A stretch of DNA of 64,000 bases. Source: Candidatus Aenigmatarchaeota archaeon. Lineage in GTDB: Archaea > Aenigmatarchaeota > Aenigmatarchaeia > CG10238-14 > SCSR01. The translations under genes were made by a program, and so were the position numbers. Below are positions 56,947 to 64,000 of this stretch, in pieces (position 1 is the stretch's first letter; each line of letters opens with the position of its first letter). The stretch lies in assembly GCA_016181005.1 (NCBI GenBank), contig JACPAE010000001.1, forward strand, positions 1-64,000, in the 5' to 3' direction. The notes under the pieces are model-generated. The model saw nothing but the letters and a program-made list of their open reading frames with translations, had not been told where the DNA came from and did no database searches.

Positions 56947-58559
56947 AATACACTCTCTAATTTTTTGATTATCTCACTCTTTCCCCTTTCTATTACGTAT
57001 GTTCCCAATCTTGGCCCTCTGTCTGAGTTCAGAATAATGTTGTAAATAAGCTTAAACCCTTCTGGCACTTGCAAGCCATTCTTTTTTATTATTTCGAATG
57101 TTTTTGTTTGAATCAGCTCCGGGTTGGACTCTTTTCTAATCATATCTGCAATGTCTTTAATCATTGCCTTTTCCTTTTCACTCAATTTAATTTCTCTTAA
57201 TTCTCTCTGTAGTTTTTTTGTCAAGTTTTTGGTGAATTCTAGCCTTTCAGCCAAGATATCTTCTAACTCTTTATTTGGTTTTTTGATGTGTCCATACTCC
57301 TTTAGCTTCTGCAACGCGAACTTTTTTTGATTCTTATCTGGAAGTATTCTGGCGATTTCAAGAAGTAAGCTATAAGAAATGGCCGGATTATATTTCCTTG
57401 GTATAGATCTCAATTGAATCAGTTCGTACAGCCTTTTCATTGTAATTTCGTCTCTCTTGTTCTGAACCTTTTTGATGCCGTAATAGACTTTGCCTAACTC
57501 GTCCAGCTCTTCCATCATATTGGGGACAAACTCCCACCGAAAATCCCGCACTCTCATTGGATCCTTTAGATATAGCAACCGAAGCAGTTCCGGCGTTGCG
57601 ACTTCCAGCCAGTCATAGGGATACATTACATTCCCCACAGATGCCGACATTTTTTCTCCGTTAATCGTAAGGTGCTCGTAAAAGATGGGGACGGGCATGG
57701 GGTACTTTAGGATTTTCTCGGCTATTTCCCCATTTATCCAAAATGCACTGCCTGGCACTTGGTACTCCTTACCGGCACCTTCGCTGCACACATTCCATCT
57801 TGTCCATTGAGCCGCCCATTCGCTTTTCCACAACAGTTTACCGTTTCCTTTCAAAGGATCGTTCTCGCCCTCATATCCGCATCCTTTCGCCACATTCTTT
57901 TCAAATTTGTAATCTTTGCATCTGTATTCCACCTTGCCCTTCTGAACTCCCACGACTCTTGGCGTTATTATTTTCCCGCAATTGTCGCATATCGGCGTCC
58001 AAGGGCTCCAATCTTCAGGCAATTTATTCGTCCTATATTTGTTTTGGATTTCCCTCAATCTATCTATATTGTCCAACAAAAGTTTGATGTATTTGTTGAA
58101 ACTGCCTTTCTTGTATTCCTTCCTCATGGAAAACTTTGCCATTTTTGTTGAAATGAATTGGTTTAGGACTTTGTAGTATTTGGAAACGTGGTGATCTGCA
58201 TAAGACTTGTGGCATCCGTCTGGATCTGGAATGTCGGTGACCGGCATCCCGATAAACTCTACATAGCTTTTTGGGACTCCTTCAGGCACCTTTCTAAGAG
58301 GATCCATGTCTTCAGCAACCCAGATTAATTCAGGCTTAACTCCACTATCCTTCAAAGACTTGAAGACTGCATCGCCGCGAATCGTGTCGCTTAGCCTGCC
58401 TATGTGAAGCACACCGGATATGGATGCTGAGGTCTTGACGACAAACTTTTTGAATTTGGGTATCTTGTCGTCTGTATAATGAAATCTTTTCCTTGTTATT
58501 ATACTTTGCGCTATTTTGTCCGTCCAAAAGGTGTATTCTTGTTCTTTTTCCTTTGCCAT
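56943..58559 (-). CDS. lysK: Lysyl-tRNA synthetase, class I
   Basis: 538 residues. Class I signatures HIGRLSDTIRGD (HIGH) and KMSASVGN (KMSKS), plus two zinc knuckles (CDNCGK and CKDYKF...CGYEG). Class I LysRS is typical of archaea. The C-terminal helical bundle (residues 350-538) recognises the anticodon. Divergent from the sua5-like gene with 9 bases between starts. Confidence 0.95.
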   Translation of the reverse strand: MAKEKEQEYTFWTDKIAQSIITRKRFHYTDDKIPKFKKFVVKTSASISGVLHIGRLSDTIRGDAVFKSLKDSGVKPELIWVAEDMDPLRKVPEGVPKSYVEFIGMPVTDIPDPDGCHKSYADHHVSKYYKVLNQFISTKMAKFSMRKEYKKGSFNKYIKLLLDNIDRLREIQNKYRTNKLPEDWSPWTPICDNCGKIITPRVVGVQKGKVEYRCKDYKFEKNVAKGCGYEGENDPLKGNGKLLWKSEWAAQWTRWNVCSEGAGKEYQVPGSAFWINGEIAEKILKYPMPVPIFYEHLTINGEKMSASVGNVMYPYDWLEVATPELLRLLYLKDPMRVRDFRWEFVPNMMEELDELGKVYYGIKKVQNKRDEITMKRLYELIQLRSIPRKYNPAISYSLLLEIARILPDKNQKKFALQKLKEYGHIKKPNKELEDILAERLEFTKNLTKKLQRELREIKLSEKEKAMIKDIADMIRKESNPELIQTKTFEIIKKNGLQVPEGFKLIYNIILNSDRGPRLGTYVIERGKSEIIKKLESVL

Positions 58560-58568
58560 ATAATCTAT

Positions 58569-59186
58569 ATGAAAGTCTTAAAAATTAATCCAAATAAACC
58601 AGAGAAAGCGCTGTTGAAAATAGCTGCAGATGCCTTGGAAAATGGCGGGCTGATAGCATATCCAACGGACACATTGTACGGTCTGGGGGCGGATGCTCTC
58701 AATAGGAAAGCAGTAAAATCTGTATACAGAGTGAAGGGAAGGGATTTTAGAAAGCCTTTGACAATCATGTTTTCCTCATTGAAGCAAGCGAAAAAATATG
58801 TTAAATTTGATCCTATCTCGCTAAAACTTGCAAGGAAATTTCTTCCAGGACCTTTGACCCTAATCCTTCCAACAAAAGCAAGATTCCCAAAGGAGCTGAC
58901 GTTGGGGATGAACAGAGTTGGCGTAAGGATACCGGACAACCAGATAGCCGTGGAACTTGTAAAATTATATAATGCTCCAATAACATCAACTAGCGCGAAT
59001 ATCTCTGGTGAGAAAGACCCTATAACAGTCGAAGATGTTGTTACCCAGCTGGGTGATAAAGTTAATTTAATTTTGGATGGTGATAAATGTAAGTACAAGA
59101 AGCCTTCTACAATAGTAGAAGTCGTAAATGGTAAAGTAAAAGTTATAAGGAAAGGTGTGATAAAGAAAGGTAAATTAAAGGTTTGA
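58569..59186 (+). CDS. sua5: Threonylcarbamoyl-AMP synthase (Sua5/YwlC family)
   Basis: 205 residues from MKVLKINPNKPEKALL. NGGLIAYPTDTLYGLGADAL, KGRDFRKPLTIMFSS and LNAPITSTSANISGEK-like segment (YNAPITSTSANISGE) are the YrdC-fold motifs. It makes threonylcarbamoyl-AMP for t6A at tRNA position 37. Lacks the extra Sua5 C-terminal domain, as in short YwlC/YrdC types. A longer upstream reading is antisense to lysK and rejected. Confidence 0.92.
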   Translation: MKVLKINPNKPEKALLKIAADALENGGLIAYPTDTLYGLGADALNRKAVKSVYRVKGRDFRKPLTIMFSSLKQAKKYVKFDPISLKLARKFLPGPLTLILPTKARFPKELTLGMNRVGVRIPDNQIAVELVKLYNAPITSTSANISGEKDPITVEDVVTQLGDKVNLILDGDKCKYKKPSTIVEVVNGKVKVIRKGVIKKGKLKV

Positions 59187-59272
59187 TGGGCCTATTGGGA
59201 CTCGAACCCAAAATTCCGGCTCCGCAAGCCAGCGTTATGAACAGTGTTTTTATCCAATTAGACTATAGGCCC
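59187..59272 (-). tRNA. tRNA-Arg (GCG) with an insertion in the D arm
   Basis: Acceptor GGGCCTA/TAGGCCC, A73, anticodon arm CTGGC-TTGCGGA-GCCGG, T arm TTGGG-TTCGAGT-CCCAA. Between the D loop and the anticodon stem there are about 12 surplus bases (about 59234-59245); removing them gives GTCT...AAAC, a D stem with one C-A mismatch. A non-canonical intron is likely; its ends are ambiguous because AAC is repeated at both sides. Confidence 0.82.
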
Positions 59273-59336
59273 ACGCTAACTATAAAAATTTGACATTTAT
59301 AAGTTTAATAACGTAAATCAGGGAAAGGTTGATAAC

Positions 59337-59507
59337 ATACAGGGGAAACTGCATTGCACAACTTGCGGCATTAATGTGCTGGCAAAAAAGAACTTTGTAA
59401 AGTTTTCATGCCCCAAGTGCGGCAAGGTGGAAATTGTAAGATGCAGCACTTGCAAGAATTTGGGTTCCAAGTATACATGCAGCGAATGCGGATTTGAAGG
59501 TCCTTAG
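59337..59507 (+). CDS. Zinc-ribbon protein (DUF1610/HVO_2753 type), probable AUA start
   Basis: 56 residues reading (M)QGKLHCTTCGINVLAKKNFV, FSCPKCGKVEIVRCSTCKNL and YTCSECGFEGP: four CxxC pairs forming two zinc ribbons, the pattern of a small archaeal protein that usually precedes aEF1-beta, exactly as here (one base before it). No ATG, GTG or TTG lies in frame before the first Cys. ATA at 59337, 3 bases after AGGTTGATAAC, gives the usual N-terminal length. Confidence 0.7.
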   Translation: MQGKLHCTTCGINVLAKKNFVKFSCPKCGKVEIVRCSTCKNLGSKYTCSECGFEGP

Positions 59508-59508
59508 G

Positions 59509-59766
59509 ATGACCGACGTTATCGTTACTTTCAAGATAATGCCTACAGGCGTGGATGTAAATCTTGACAAGCTTGAAAAAGACGTTGTTAGAGAGATTAA
59601 ACCACAGAGAACAGAAAGAGAGCCTATTGCATTCGGCCTGATAGCAGTGAATGTAACTGTGCTGGTTCCTGACGAAGAAGGCCAGCTGGAGAAAGTGGAA
59701 AATAAATTGCGGGAACTTGAAGGTGTGGAAGGGGTAGAAGTTACTGAAATCACGAGGAGCATTTAA
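59509..59766 (+). CDS. ef1b: Elongation factor 1-beta
   Basis: 85 residues from MTDVIVTFKIMPTGVDVNLD; a start 15 bases earlier would overlap the zinc-ribbon gene. EPIAFGLIAVNVTVLVPDEE and GVEGVEVTEITRSI are the conserved strands of archaeal aEF1-beta, the nucleotide exchange factor of aEF1-alpha. Confidence 0.95.
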   Translation: MTDVIVTFKIMPTGVDVNLDKLEKDVVREIKPQRTEREPIAFGLIAVNVTVLVPDEEGQLEKVENKLRELEGVEGVEVTEITRSI

Positions 59767-59784
59767 TTAATTTTTCTACTTTAA

Positions 59785-59819
59785 CATGATTCTTTCTGAT
59801 GAGGCTTATGAAAAATTAA
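59785..59819 (+). repeat. 35-base exact copy of aminotransferase coding sequence
   Basis: These 35 bases are identical to 60616-60650 inside the aminotransferase gene (encoding MILSDEAYEKL). Here they form the start of a 14-codon ORF (59786-59830) ending KLKKK, followed by AAAAGGAGGAAAA. The copy lies downstream of aEF1-beta and is not part of any known gene. Confidence 0.7.
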
Positions 59820-59843
59820 AAAAGAAATAAAAAGGAGGAAAAT

Positions 59844-59933
59844 TTAAAAATCTTCGCTTTCTTCCTCGCCCAAAAAATCGTCGTCAGACATTTCGTCCTC
59901 GCCGAACTCCATGCCGTTCCGCTCGTCTTCCAT
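59844..59933 (-). CDS. Tiny acidic protein
   Basis: 29 residues: MEDERNGMEFGEDEMSDDDF then LGEEESEDF. Extremely acidic. Preceded on the minus strand by AAGGTGTAAACCC and a TATA-like ACTTTGCAATC/TATATAC region, in front of the divergent aminotransferase gene. Could bind a basic partner; no family. Confidence 0.45.
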   Translation of the reverse strand: MEDERNGMEFGEDEMSDDDFLGEEESEDF

Positions 59934-60031
59934 ATTGGGTTTACACCTTAATCTATCTGATGAGATTGCAAAGTATATAAGCGTTTGTATTTTTTATGAA
60001 AGCTTAATTTTAACGAAACTAACTTAAATTA

Positions 60032-61189
60032 ATGAAGCTGCACCTTGCAAGACGCGTGAAAGTAATTGAATCCTCAAAAATTGAGGAGAGTTTGAGAATT
60101 TTAGAGCAACATCCGGAAATAATTTCACTGGGAGCGGGTGAGCCAGACTTTCCTGCACCGCCAAATGTAATCAAGTCTGCAGAAAAGTTTCTTGAGAAAG
60201 GATTTACACACTACTCGCCGTTGCAAGGAAGGCACGAATTAAGAGAAGAGCTTGTAAAGAAGCTTAAGAAGGACAATAAAATAGATGCCGATCCGGAAAA
60301 CATTATAATTTCTTGCGGCTCCAAAGAATCAATACTTCTTGCAATAATGACTCTGGTTAATCCGAAAGAAGAAGTTATCATTCCTGATCCTGGCTACATT
60401 GCTTACAGACCAATAGTTCAAATGTTGGACGGCATTGCCAAGTCGATGCCGTTGAAAGAAGATGACGGCTTTGAAGCTCATCCGGATATTCTTAAAAAAA
60501 TCATAACAAGGAAAACAAGATTGCTAGTCATAAATACGCCATCTAACCCCACTGGATCTATTCTGACGAAGAGGGTTTTGGAAGAAATTGCAGACATAGC
60601 TGTTGAAAAAGACCTCATGATTCTTTCTGATGAGGCTTATGAAAAATTAATCTATGACAACGAGAAGCATGTCAGCATTGCAAGCTTGGACGGGATGGAG
60701 GACAGAGTTGTAACCGTGCAGTCATTTTCGAAAACATATGCAATGTGCGGATTTAGAGTCGGCTACGCAGTTGCTGACGAACGAATTATCAAAGAGATGA
60801 CGGAATTCAAGATATGCACTACGCTTGCCGCACCTACCTTTGCACAACTGGCTGCAGTGGAGGCCCTAAGAAATTCTGCCAGCTATACAAAAATGATGGT
60901 AAAGGAATATGACATGAGAAGGAGAATGGTAATCAAAAGACTGGGTGAGATGGAACTAGCTTGCACAACTCCAAAAGGCGCTTTTTACGCTTTTCCAAAC
61001 ATCAAGAAATTCAAACTGCCTTCAGTAAAGTTTTCCGACGCATTGATGAAAAAAGGAAAAGTTGTTGTTATTCCTGGTACAGAATTTGGGAGGTATGGAG
61101 AAGGCCATGTCAGGATTAGTTATGCCACTTCGCATGACAAGCTTGTGCAGGCTTTGGGAAGGATTGAAAGGTTCATCCAAAAGATTTAA
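60032..61189 (+). CDS. Class I/II aminotransferase
   Basis: 385 residues. ISLGAGEPDFPAPPNVIKSA, INTPSNPTGSIL (Asn), LSDEAYEKLIY (Asp/Tyr), VQSFSKTYAMCGFRVGY with the PLP lysine at about residue 235, and an Arg near the C-terminus in GHVRISYA. Most similar in pattern to AspC/aromatic-type PLP enzymes of archaea; exact amino acid not determinable. Confidence 0.93.
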   Translation: MKLHLARRVKVIESSKIEESLRILEQHPEIISLGAGEPDFPAPPNVIKSAEKFLEKGFTHYSPLQGRHELREELVKKLKKDNKIDADPENIIISCGSKESILLAIMTLVNPKEEVIIPDPGYIAYRPIVQMLDGIAKSMPLKEDDGFEAHPDILKKIITRKTRLLVINTPSNPTGSILTKRVLEEIADIAVEKDLMILSDEAYEKLIYDNEKHVSIASLDGMEDRVVTVQSFSKTYAMCGFRVGYAVADERIIKEMTEFKICTTLAAPTFAQLAAVEALRNSASYTKMMVKEYDMRRRMVIKRLGEMELACTTPKGAFYAFPNIKKFKLPSVKFSDALMKKGKVVVIPGTEFGRYGEGHVRISYATSHDKLVQALGRIERFIQKI

Positions 61190-61212
61190 ATTACATGAAT
61201 TCATTGAGTTTT

Positions 61213-61483
61213 ACAGGAGCTATGGCCGAAGGGGTACCAGACCTTCACAGCGCAAATCTGGTTCATGGCGCGGCGACAACTCCAGAAGGTACATGGGCTA
61301 TAGACTAGTCTGGCTGCTTGACTGAGAAGTCTCGTCTCCCAGGGTGGCATGCATAGCGAACCCAAACAGGCCCGGAAGGGAGCATTTGTAAGTTATGCGT
61401 GCTGTGCTTGGGAAAAACGGGGTGGAGAAGAGCAGTCGGGTGAACTAATCTATGGTCTTGTATCGACTGGAGTGCGCTCCTGT
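61213..61483 (+). ncRNA. ffs: Signal recognition particle RNA (7S)
   Basis: The 5' end ACAGGAGC pairs the 3' end GCTCCTGT, closing helix 5. Inside, GGCCCGGAAGGGAGCA (61369-61384) is the conserved SRP54-binding helix 8 with its GGAA tetraloop and A-rich internal loop; GGGTGGCATGC and GTGCTGTGCTTGGG flank it. About 271 bases, normal for archaea. T-rich sequence follows. It pairs functionally with srp54 and ftsY at 22-25 kb. Confidence 0.88.
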
Positions 61484-61511
61484 TTATTTTTAAAAATCAA
61501 ATTATGATAAC

Positions 61512-62246
61512 ATGAAACGCAAGGACCGCACAGGAATTGTTTTCGTAGTTGTAGTTTCGCTATTCCTAATGTTGACCTTCCTTTCTTCAACTCAACAACA
61601 AACGTCTTCGGAAGTCGTCGAGCCTGCTAAAACAACTTCCTTGAATACAGCAACAATAAATCTTCCGGCTGTGGACAATGAAGGAAATGGTGTTATTGCA
61701 ACTTTGAAAGTCCAGGCAATTCCTGGCGAAGGGAGGATATTGACTAATGTAGATAACATACTTTTTTGGGTCGACACTCAATACTCAATAAGAATTGCTG
61801 AAATGGTTGCGGAAAATTTGACGAACAAAGATTTATCTGACATAGATTTGATCTATACCATCGATACCAACGCCTCATTGATTGAAGGACAGTCGGCTGG
61901 TGCCGCTATAACTATTGCTACAGTTGCTGTGATTGAGAACAAGACCATTCCAAATGACGTGATGATTACAGGAACGATAAACCTTGATAGTACCATAGGG
62001 CCTGTTGGGTCAATTTTGGCAAAAGCAAAAGCATCAAAGGACGTTGGCGCGACGACATTCTTAGTGCCTAAAGGCCAAGGCACTCAGACGACGTACAAGC
62101 CCGAGAAAACATGCGAGAAGATAGGCCCTGTGACATTCTGCCAGACGGAATACAAGGCTGAAAAGGTGGATATTTCCAAAGACGCTGAACTGGAGGTTAT
62201 AGAAGTAGCCACTATTCAGGATGCCCTTCCCTACTTCATCAAATGA
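61512..62246 (+). CDS. Membrane-anchored Lon-type (S16) serine protease
   Basis: 244 residues. One N-terminal span (GIVFVVVVSLFLMLTFL), then a Lon-like proteolytic domain: IEGQSAGAAITIATVAVIEN with the catalytic Ser, MITGTINLDSTIGPVGSILAKAKASKDVG with the catalytic Lys. No ATPase domain, as in archaeal COG1750-type proteins. Faces the outside if the anchor is N-in. Confidence 0.88.
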   Translation: MKRKDRTGIVFVVVVSLFLMLTFLSSTQQQTSSEVVEPAKTTSLNTATINLPAVDNEGNGVIATLKVQAIPGEGRILTNVDNILFWVDTQYSIRIAEMVAENLTNKDLSDIDLIYTIDTNASLIEGQSAGAAITIATVAVIENKTIPNDVMITGTINLDSTIGPVGSILAKAKASKDVGATTFLVPKGQGTQTTYKPEKTCEKIGPVTFCQTEYKAEKVDISKDAELEVIEVATIQDALPYFIK

Positions 62247-62284
62247 ACCAATAGTATAAAATATTTCGATTTCCAATCAAGTTT

Positions 62285-62866
62285 ATGGAAGTGTTCTCGA
62301 AGGAGGAGATCAGGGACATAGTAGCATCTGTCATTGCCCTCATCATCATTTTTGCATGGCAGCCTTTCCCTGGCTTCGGGTTCAGCCCCGAGTCCCTGCC
62401 TTATTTTGTCGCCGTTGTAATCGTCGCGTTCTTGTTCCATGAGATGGCGCACAAATTCATGGCGCAAAAATTCGGACTAGCCGCCCATTACAGGATGTGG
62501 CCTACGGGCATTTTGTTTGGTATGATATTCATGGTTGTCGGATTGAAGTTTGTCGCGCCGGGTGCGGTGGAAGTCCGGCCTTACAAATTCGGCAGGTGGG
62601 GGTACAGGAGGATGAATGTGCAGAGCACTGAAATGGGAATAGTTGCGACCATGGGGCCTTTGACAAACATTGCATTTGCAATGATATTCTCCCTTTTCCA
62701 GGGGACGTTGTTCTACTATCTCACGTTGATAAACGCCTGGCTTGCGCTTGTGAACCTCTTGCCTATACCTCCGCTTGACGGAAGCAAGATAGTCATCTGG
62801 AAGCCATGGATCTGGGGAATGATGATAGCGACTGCATTAATACTTGTGGCCCTATTTGCATTTTAA
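62285..62866 (+). CDS. Site-2-protease-like M50 metalloprotease
   Basis: 193 residues with five to six hydrophobic segments. FLFHEMAHKFMAQKFG contains HExxH and LLPIPPLDGSKIV the NPxxDG-like third ligand motif (here PIPPLDG). Family members cleave transmembrane substrates inside the membrane. Next to the S16 protease on the same strand. Confidence 0.9.
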   Translation: MEVFSKEEIRDIVASVIALIIIFAWQPFPGFGFSPESLPYFVAVVIVAFLFHEMAHKFMAQKFGLAAHYRMWPTGILFGMIFMVVGLKFVAPGAVEVRPYKFGRWGYRRMNVQSTEMGIVATMGPLTNIAFAMIFSLFQGTLFYYLTLINAWLALVNLLPIPPLDGSKIVIWKPWIWGMMIATALILVALFAF

Positions 62867-62872
62867 GATATC

Positions 62873-64000
62873 ATGAGATACATTGCAGACTTTCACTTGC
62901 ATTCTAGGTATTCCAGAGCGACAAGCAGAGACTTGAATTTGGAAACCCTAAGCGTAGGCGCAAAGATAAAGGGTCTTAATGTCTTGTCAAGCGGTGATTT
63001 CACTCACCCTACTTGGCTTGAGGAGTTGAAAGAAAAATTAGAGCCTGCTGATGACACAGGAATTTTTGCCTTTAATGGAATAAATTTCGTGCTGACAGCT
63101 GAGGTTGCCACTGTATTTAGTTTTGAGGGAAAGACACGGCACATTCACCACAACATCCATGCAAGGTCTTTTGAAGTTGTTGACCAAATTAACGAGGCTC
63201 TGAAGAAGTTTGGTGATTTGAAATCCGACGGCAGGCCTATCCTGAATGTTTCTGCGCCTGAACTTGTTGAAGCTTTTATGCAAGTGGATAAGCACACGCT
63301 GATTTATCCTAACCATGCATGGACACCCTGGAGATCTGTGTTTGGTGCGATCGGCGGTTTTGACTCTTTGGAGGAATGCTACCAAGACCAAGCAAACCAT
63401 ATTTTTGCATTGGAGACTGGCTTAAGCAGCGACCCTCCGATGAACTGGCGTTTGTCAAAACTTGATAATATAACCTTGCTTTCAAACAGTGATGCACATT
63501 CTCCACATCCTTGGAGGCTGGGAAGAGAGGCTAATGTTTTCGAATTCAAAGAATTGACTTATGAGGAAATTTATGACGCGATAAAGAGAAGGGATAAGAA
63601 GAGGTTTTTATCAACCATTGAAGTCAGCCCCAGTTACGGAAAATATCATATAACAGGGCACAGAAACTGCAATGTAAGCATGCACCCGAGGGACGCAAAA
63701 AAACTGAACAACAAATGTCCGAGATGCGGAAAGAAGATGACTATTGGAGTTTTGCAGCGAGTTGAAGAACTGGCTGACAGGCCGGAAGGTTTCATTCTGG
63801 ACACAATTAAATTCAAGACATTATTGCCTTTATATGAGATAATATCTTTTGTCATGGGTGTCAACCAACTTTACTCAAGAAAAGTGATTGAAGAACAAAA
63901 TCGTTTGATAGGTAGGTTTGGAAATGAGATGGATGTGCTGATGAATGCTGGCAGAGAAGAGCTTGCGAAAGTTACCAGTGAGAAGATAGCGGATGCTATA
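62873..64000 (+). CDS. PHP-domain protein, 3' end outside the window
   Basis: 376 codons visible, frame open at the right edge. RYIADFHLHSRYSRATSRDL, VLSSGDFTHPTWL, LTAEVATVFSF, IYPNHAWTPW and LSNSDAHSPHPWRLGREANV are PHP metal-binding motifs (phosphoesterase fold); a four-Cys knuckle (CNVSMHP...CPRCGKKM) follows. This matches the archaeal/bacterial PHP proteins annotated as DNA-helicase-related, with a C-terminal helix-hairpin-helix still to come. Starts 6 bases after the M50 gene. Confidence 0.88.
   Translation, partial: MRYIADFHLHSRYSRATSRDLNLETLSVGAKIKGLNVLSSGDFTHPTWLEELKEKLEPADDTGIFAFNGINFVLTAEVATVFSFEGKTRHIHHNIHARSFEVVDQINEALKKFGDLKSDGRPILNVSAPELVEAFMQVDKHTLIYPNHAWTPWRSVFGAIGGFDSLEECYQDQANHIFALETGLSSDPPMNWRLSKLDNITLLSNSDAHSPHPWRLGREANVFEFKELTYEEIYDAIKRRDKKRFLSTIEVSPSYGKYHITGHRNCNVSMHPRDAKKLNNKCPRCGKKMTIGVLQRVEELADRPEGFILDTIKFKTLLPLYEIISFVMGVNQLYSRKVIEEQNRLIGRFGNEMDVLMNAGREELAKVTSEKIADAI

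Noticed and set aside
61062-61325. Open frame running into the SRP RNA
   Set aside because: It is a shifted frame inside the aminotransferase that continues into the RNA gene, with no family resemblance.
1-64000. CRISPR array, rRNA operon, insertion sequence
   Set aside because: No regularly spaced repeat-spacer series, no rRNA sequence and no transposase or integrase gene could be recognised on either strand.

Overview
The window is archaeal. It carries a Cdc48 C-terminus, prefoldin alpha, FtsY and SRP54 with an SRP RNA, Pus10, eL21, RNA polymerase subunit F, aEF1-beta, an Orc1/Cdc6 ATPase, class I lysyl-tRNA synthetase, Pth2, a Methanococcus-type S-layer protein and tRNAs with bulge-helix-bulge type introns. 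Very compact spacing, many small secreted or single-membrane-span proteins of unknown function and tRNA introns at unusual positions suggest a DPANN-type lineage; I cannot name the phylum from sequence alone.

Layout. 1-6.6 kb: Cdc48 end, a large Cys-rich secreted protein, RNase H/SDR, MinD-like ATPase, CBS protein. 6.7-8.9 kb: A+T-rich patch with two small proteins and pyrE-pyrF. 8.9-15.3 kb: secreted nuclease, two DedA-like membrane proteins, DUF2391, tRNA-Gln, Pth2, membrane glycosyltransferase. 15.4-19.9 kb: S-layer gene, a membrane-bound winged-helix regulator and a radical-SAM-like protein that has lost a cluster cysteine. 19.9-27.7 kb: housekeeping core (three intron-bearing tRNAs, pfdA-ftsY-srp54-pus10, eL21-rpoF-DUF655). 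28-35.4 kb: a minus-strand operon of pilin-like and LamG/Ig-like surface proteins. 36-54 kb: accessory region. 54.2-64 kb: housekeeping again (Nudix, Orc1/Cdc6, AlaX-LysRS, Sua5, aEF1-beta, aminotransferase, SRP RNA, S16 and M50 proteases, PHP protein).

The accessory region is the striking part. Two large adhesin/tail-fibre-like proteins (from 37.2 kb) are preceded by a coupled ribbon-helix-helix gene behind three iteron-like repeats. Downstream to 48.9 kb lies a mosaic: fragments of the same adhesin and at least three copies of the 3' end of a sulfatase/phosphodiesterase-like gene, interleaved with complete small toxin-antitoxin-like modules (DUF5678-aspartic protease, VapBC, HTH-RelE, AbrB-MazF, UPF0175-DUF3368) and a Fic remnant. 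Short direct repeats sit at the module borders, including near-identical 31-bp copies flanking AbrB-MazF. No transposase or integrase is visible. Two intact sulfatase-like lipoproteins and a DUF378 membrane protein close the locus.

Two genome-wide peculiarities show here. Five of six tRNA genes contain insertions, three of them outside position 37/38. Four recognisable genes regain their expected N-terminus only if translation starts at AUA or AUU.
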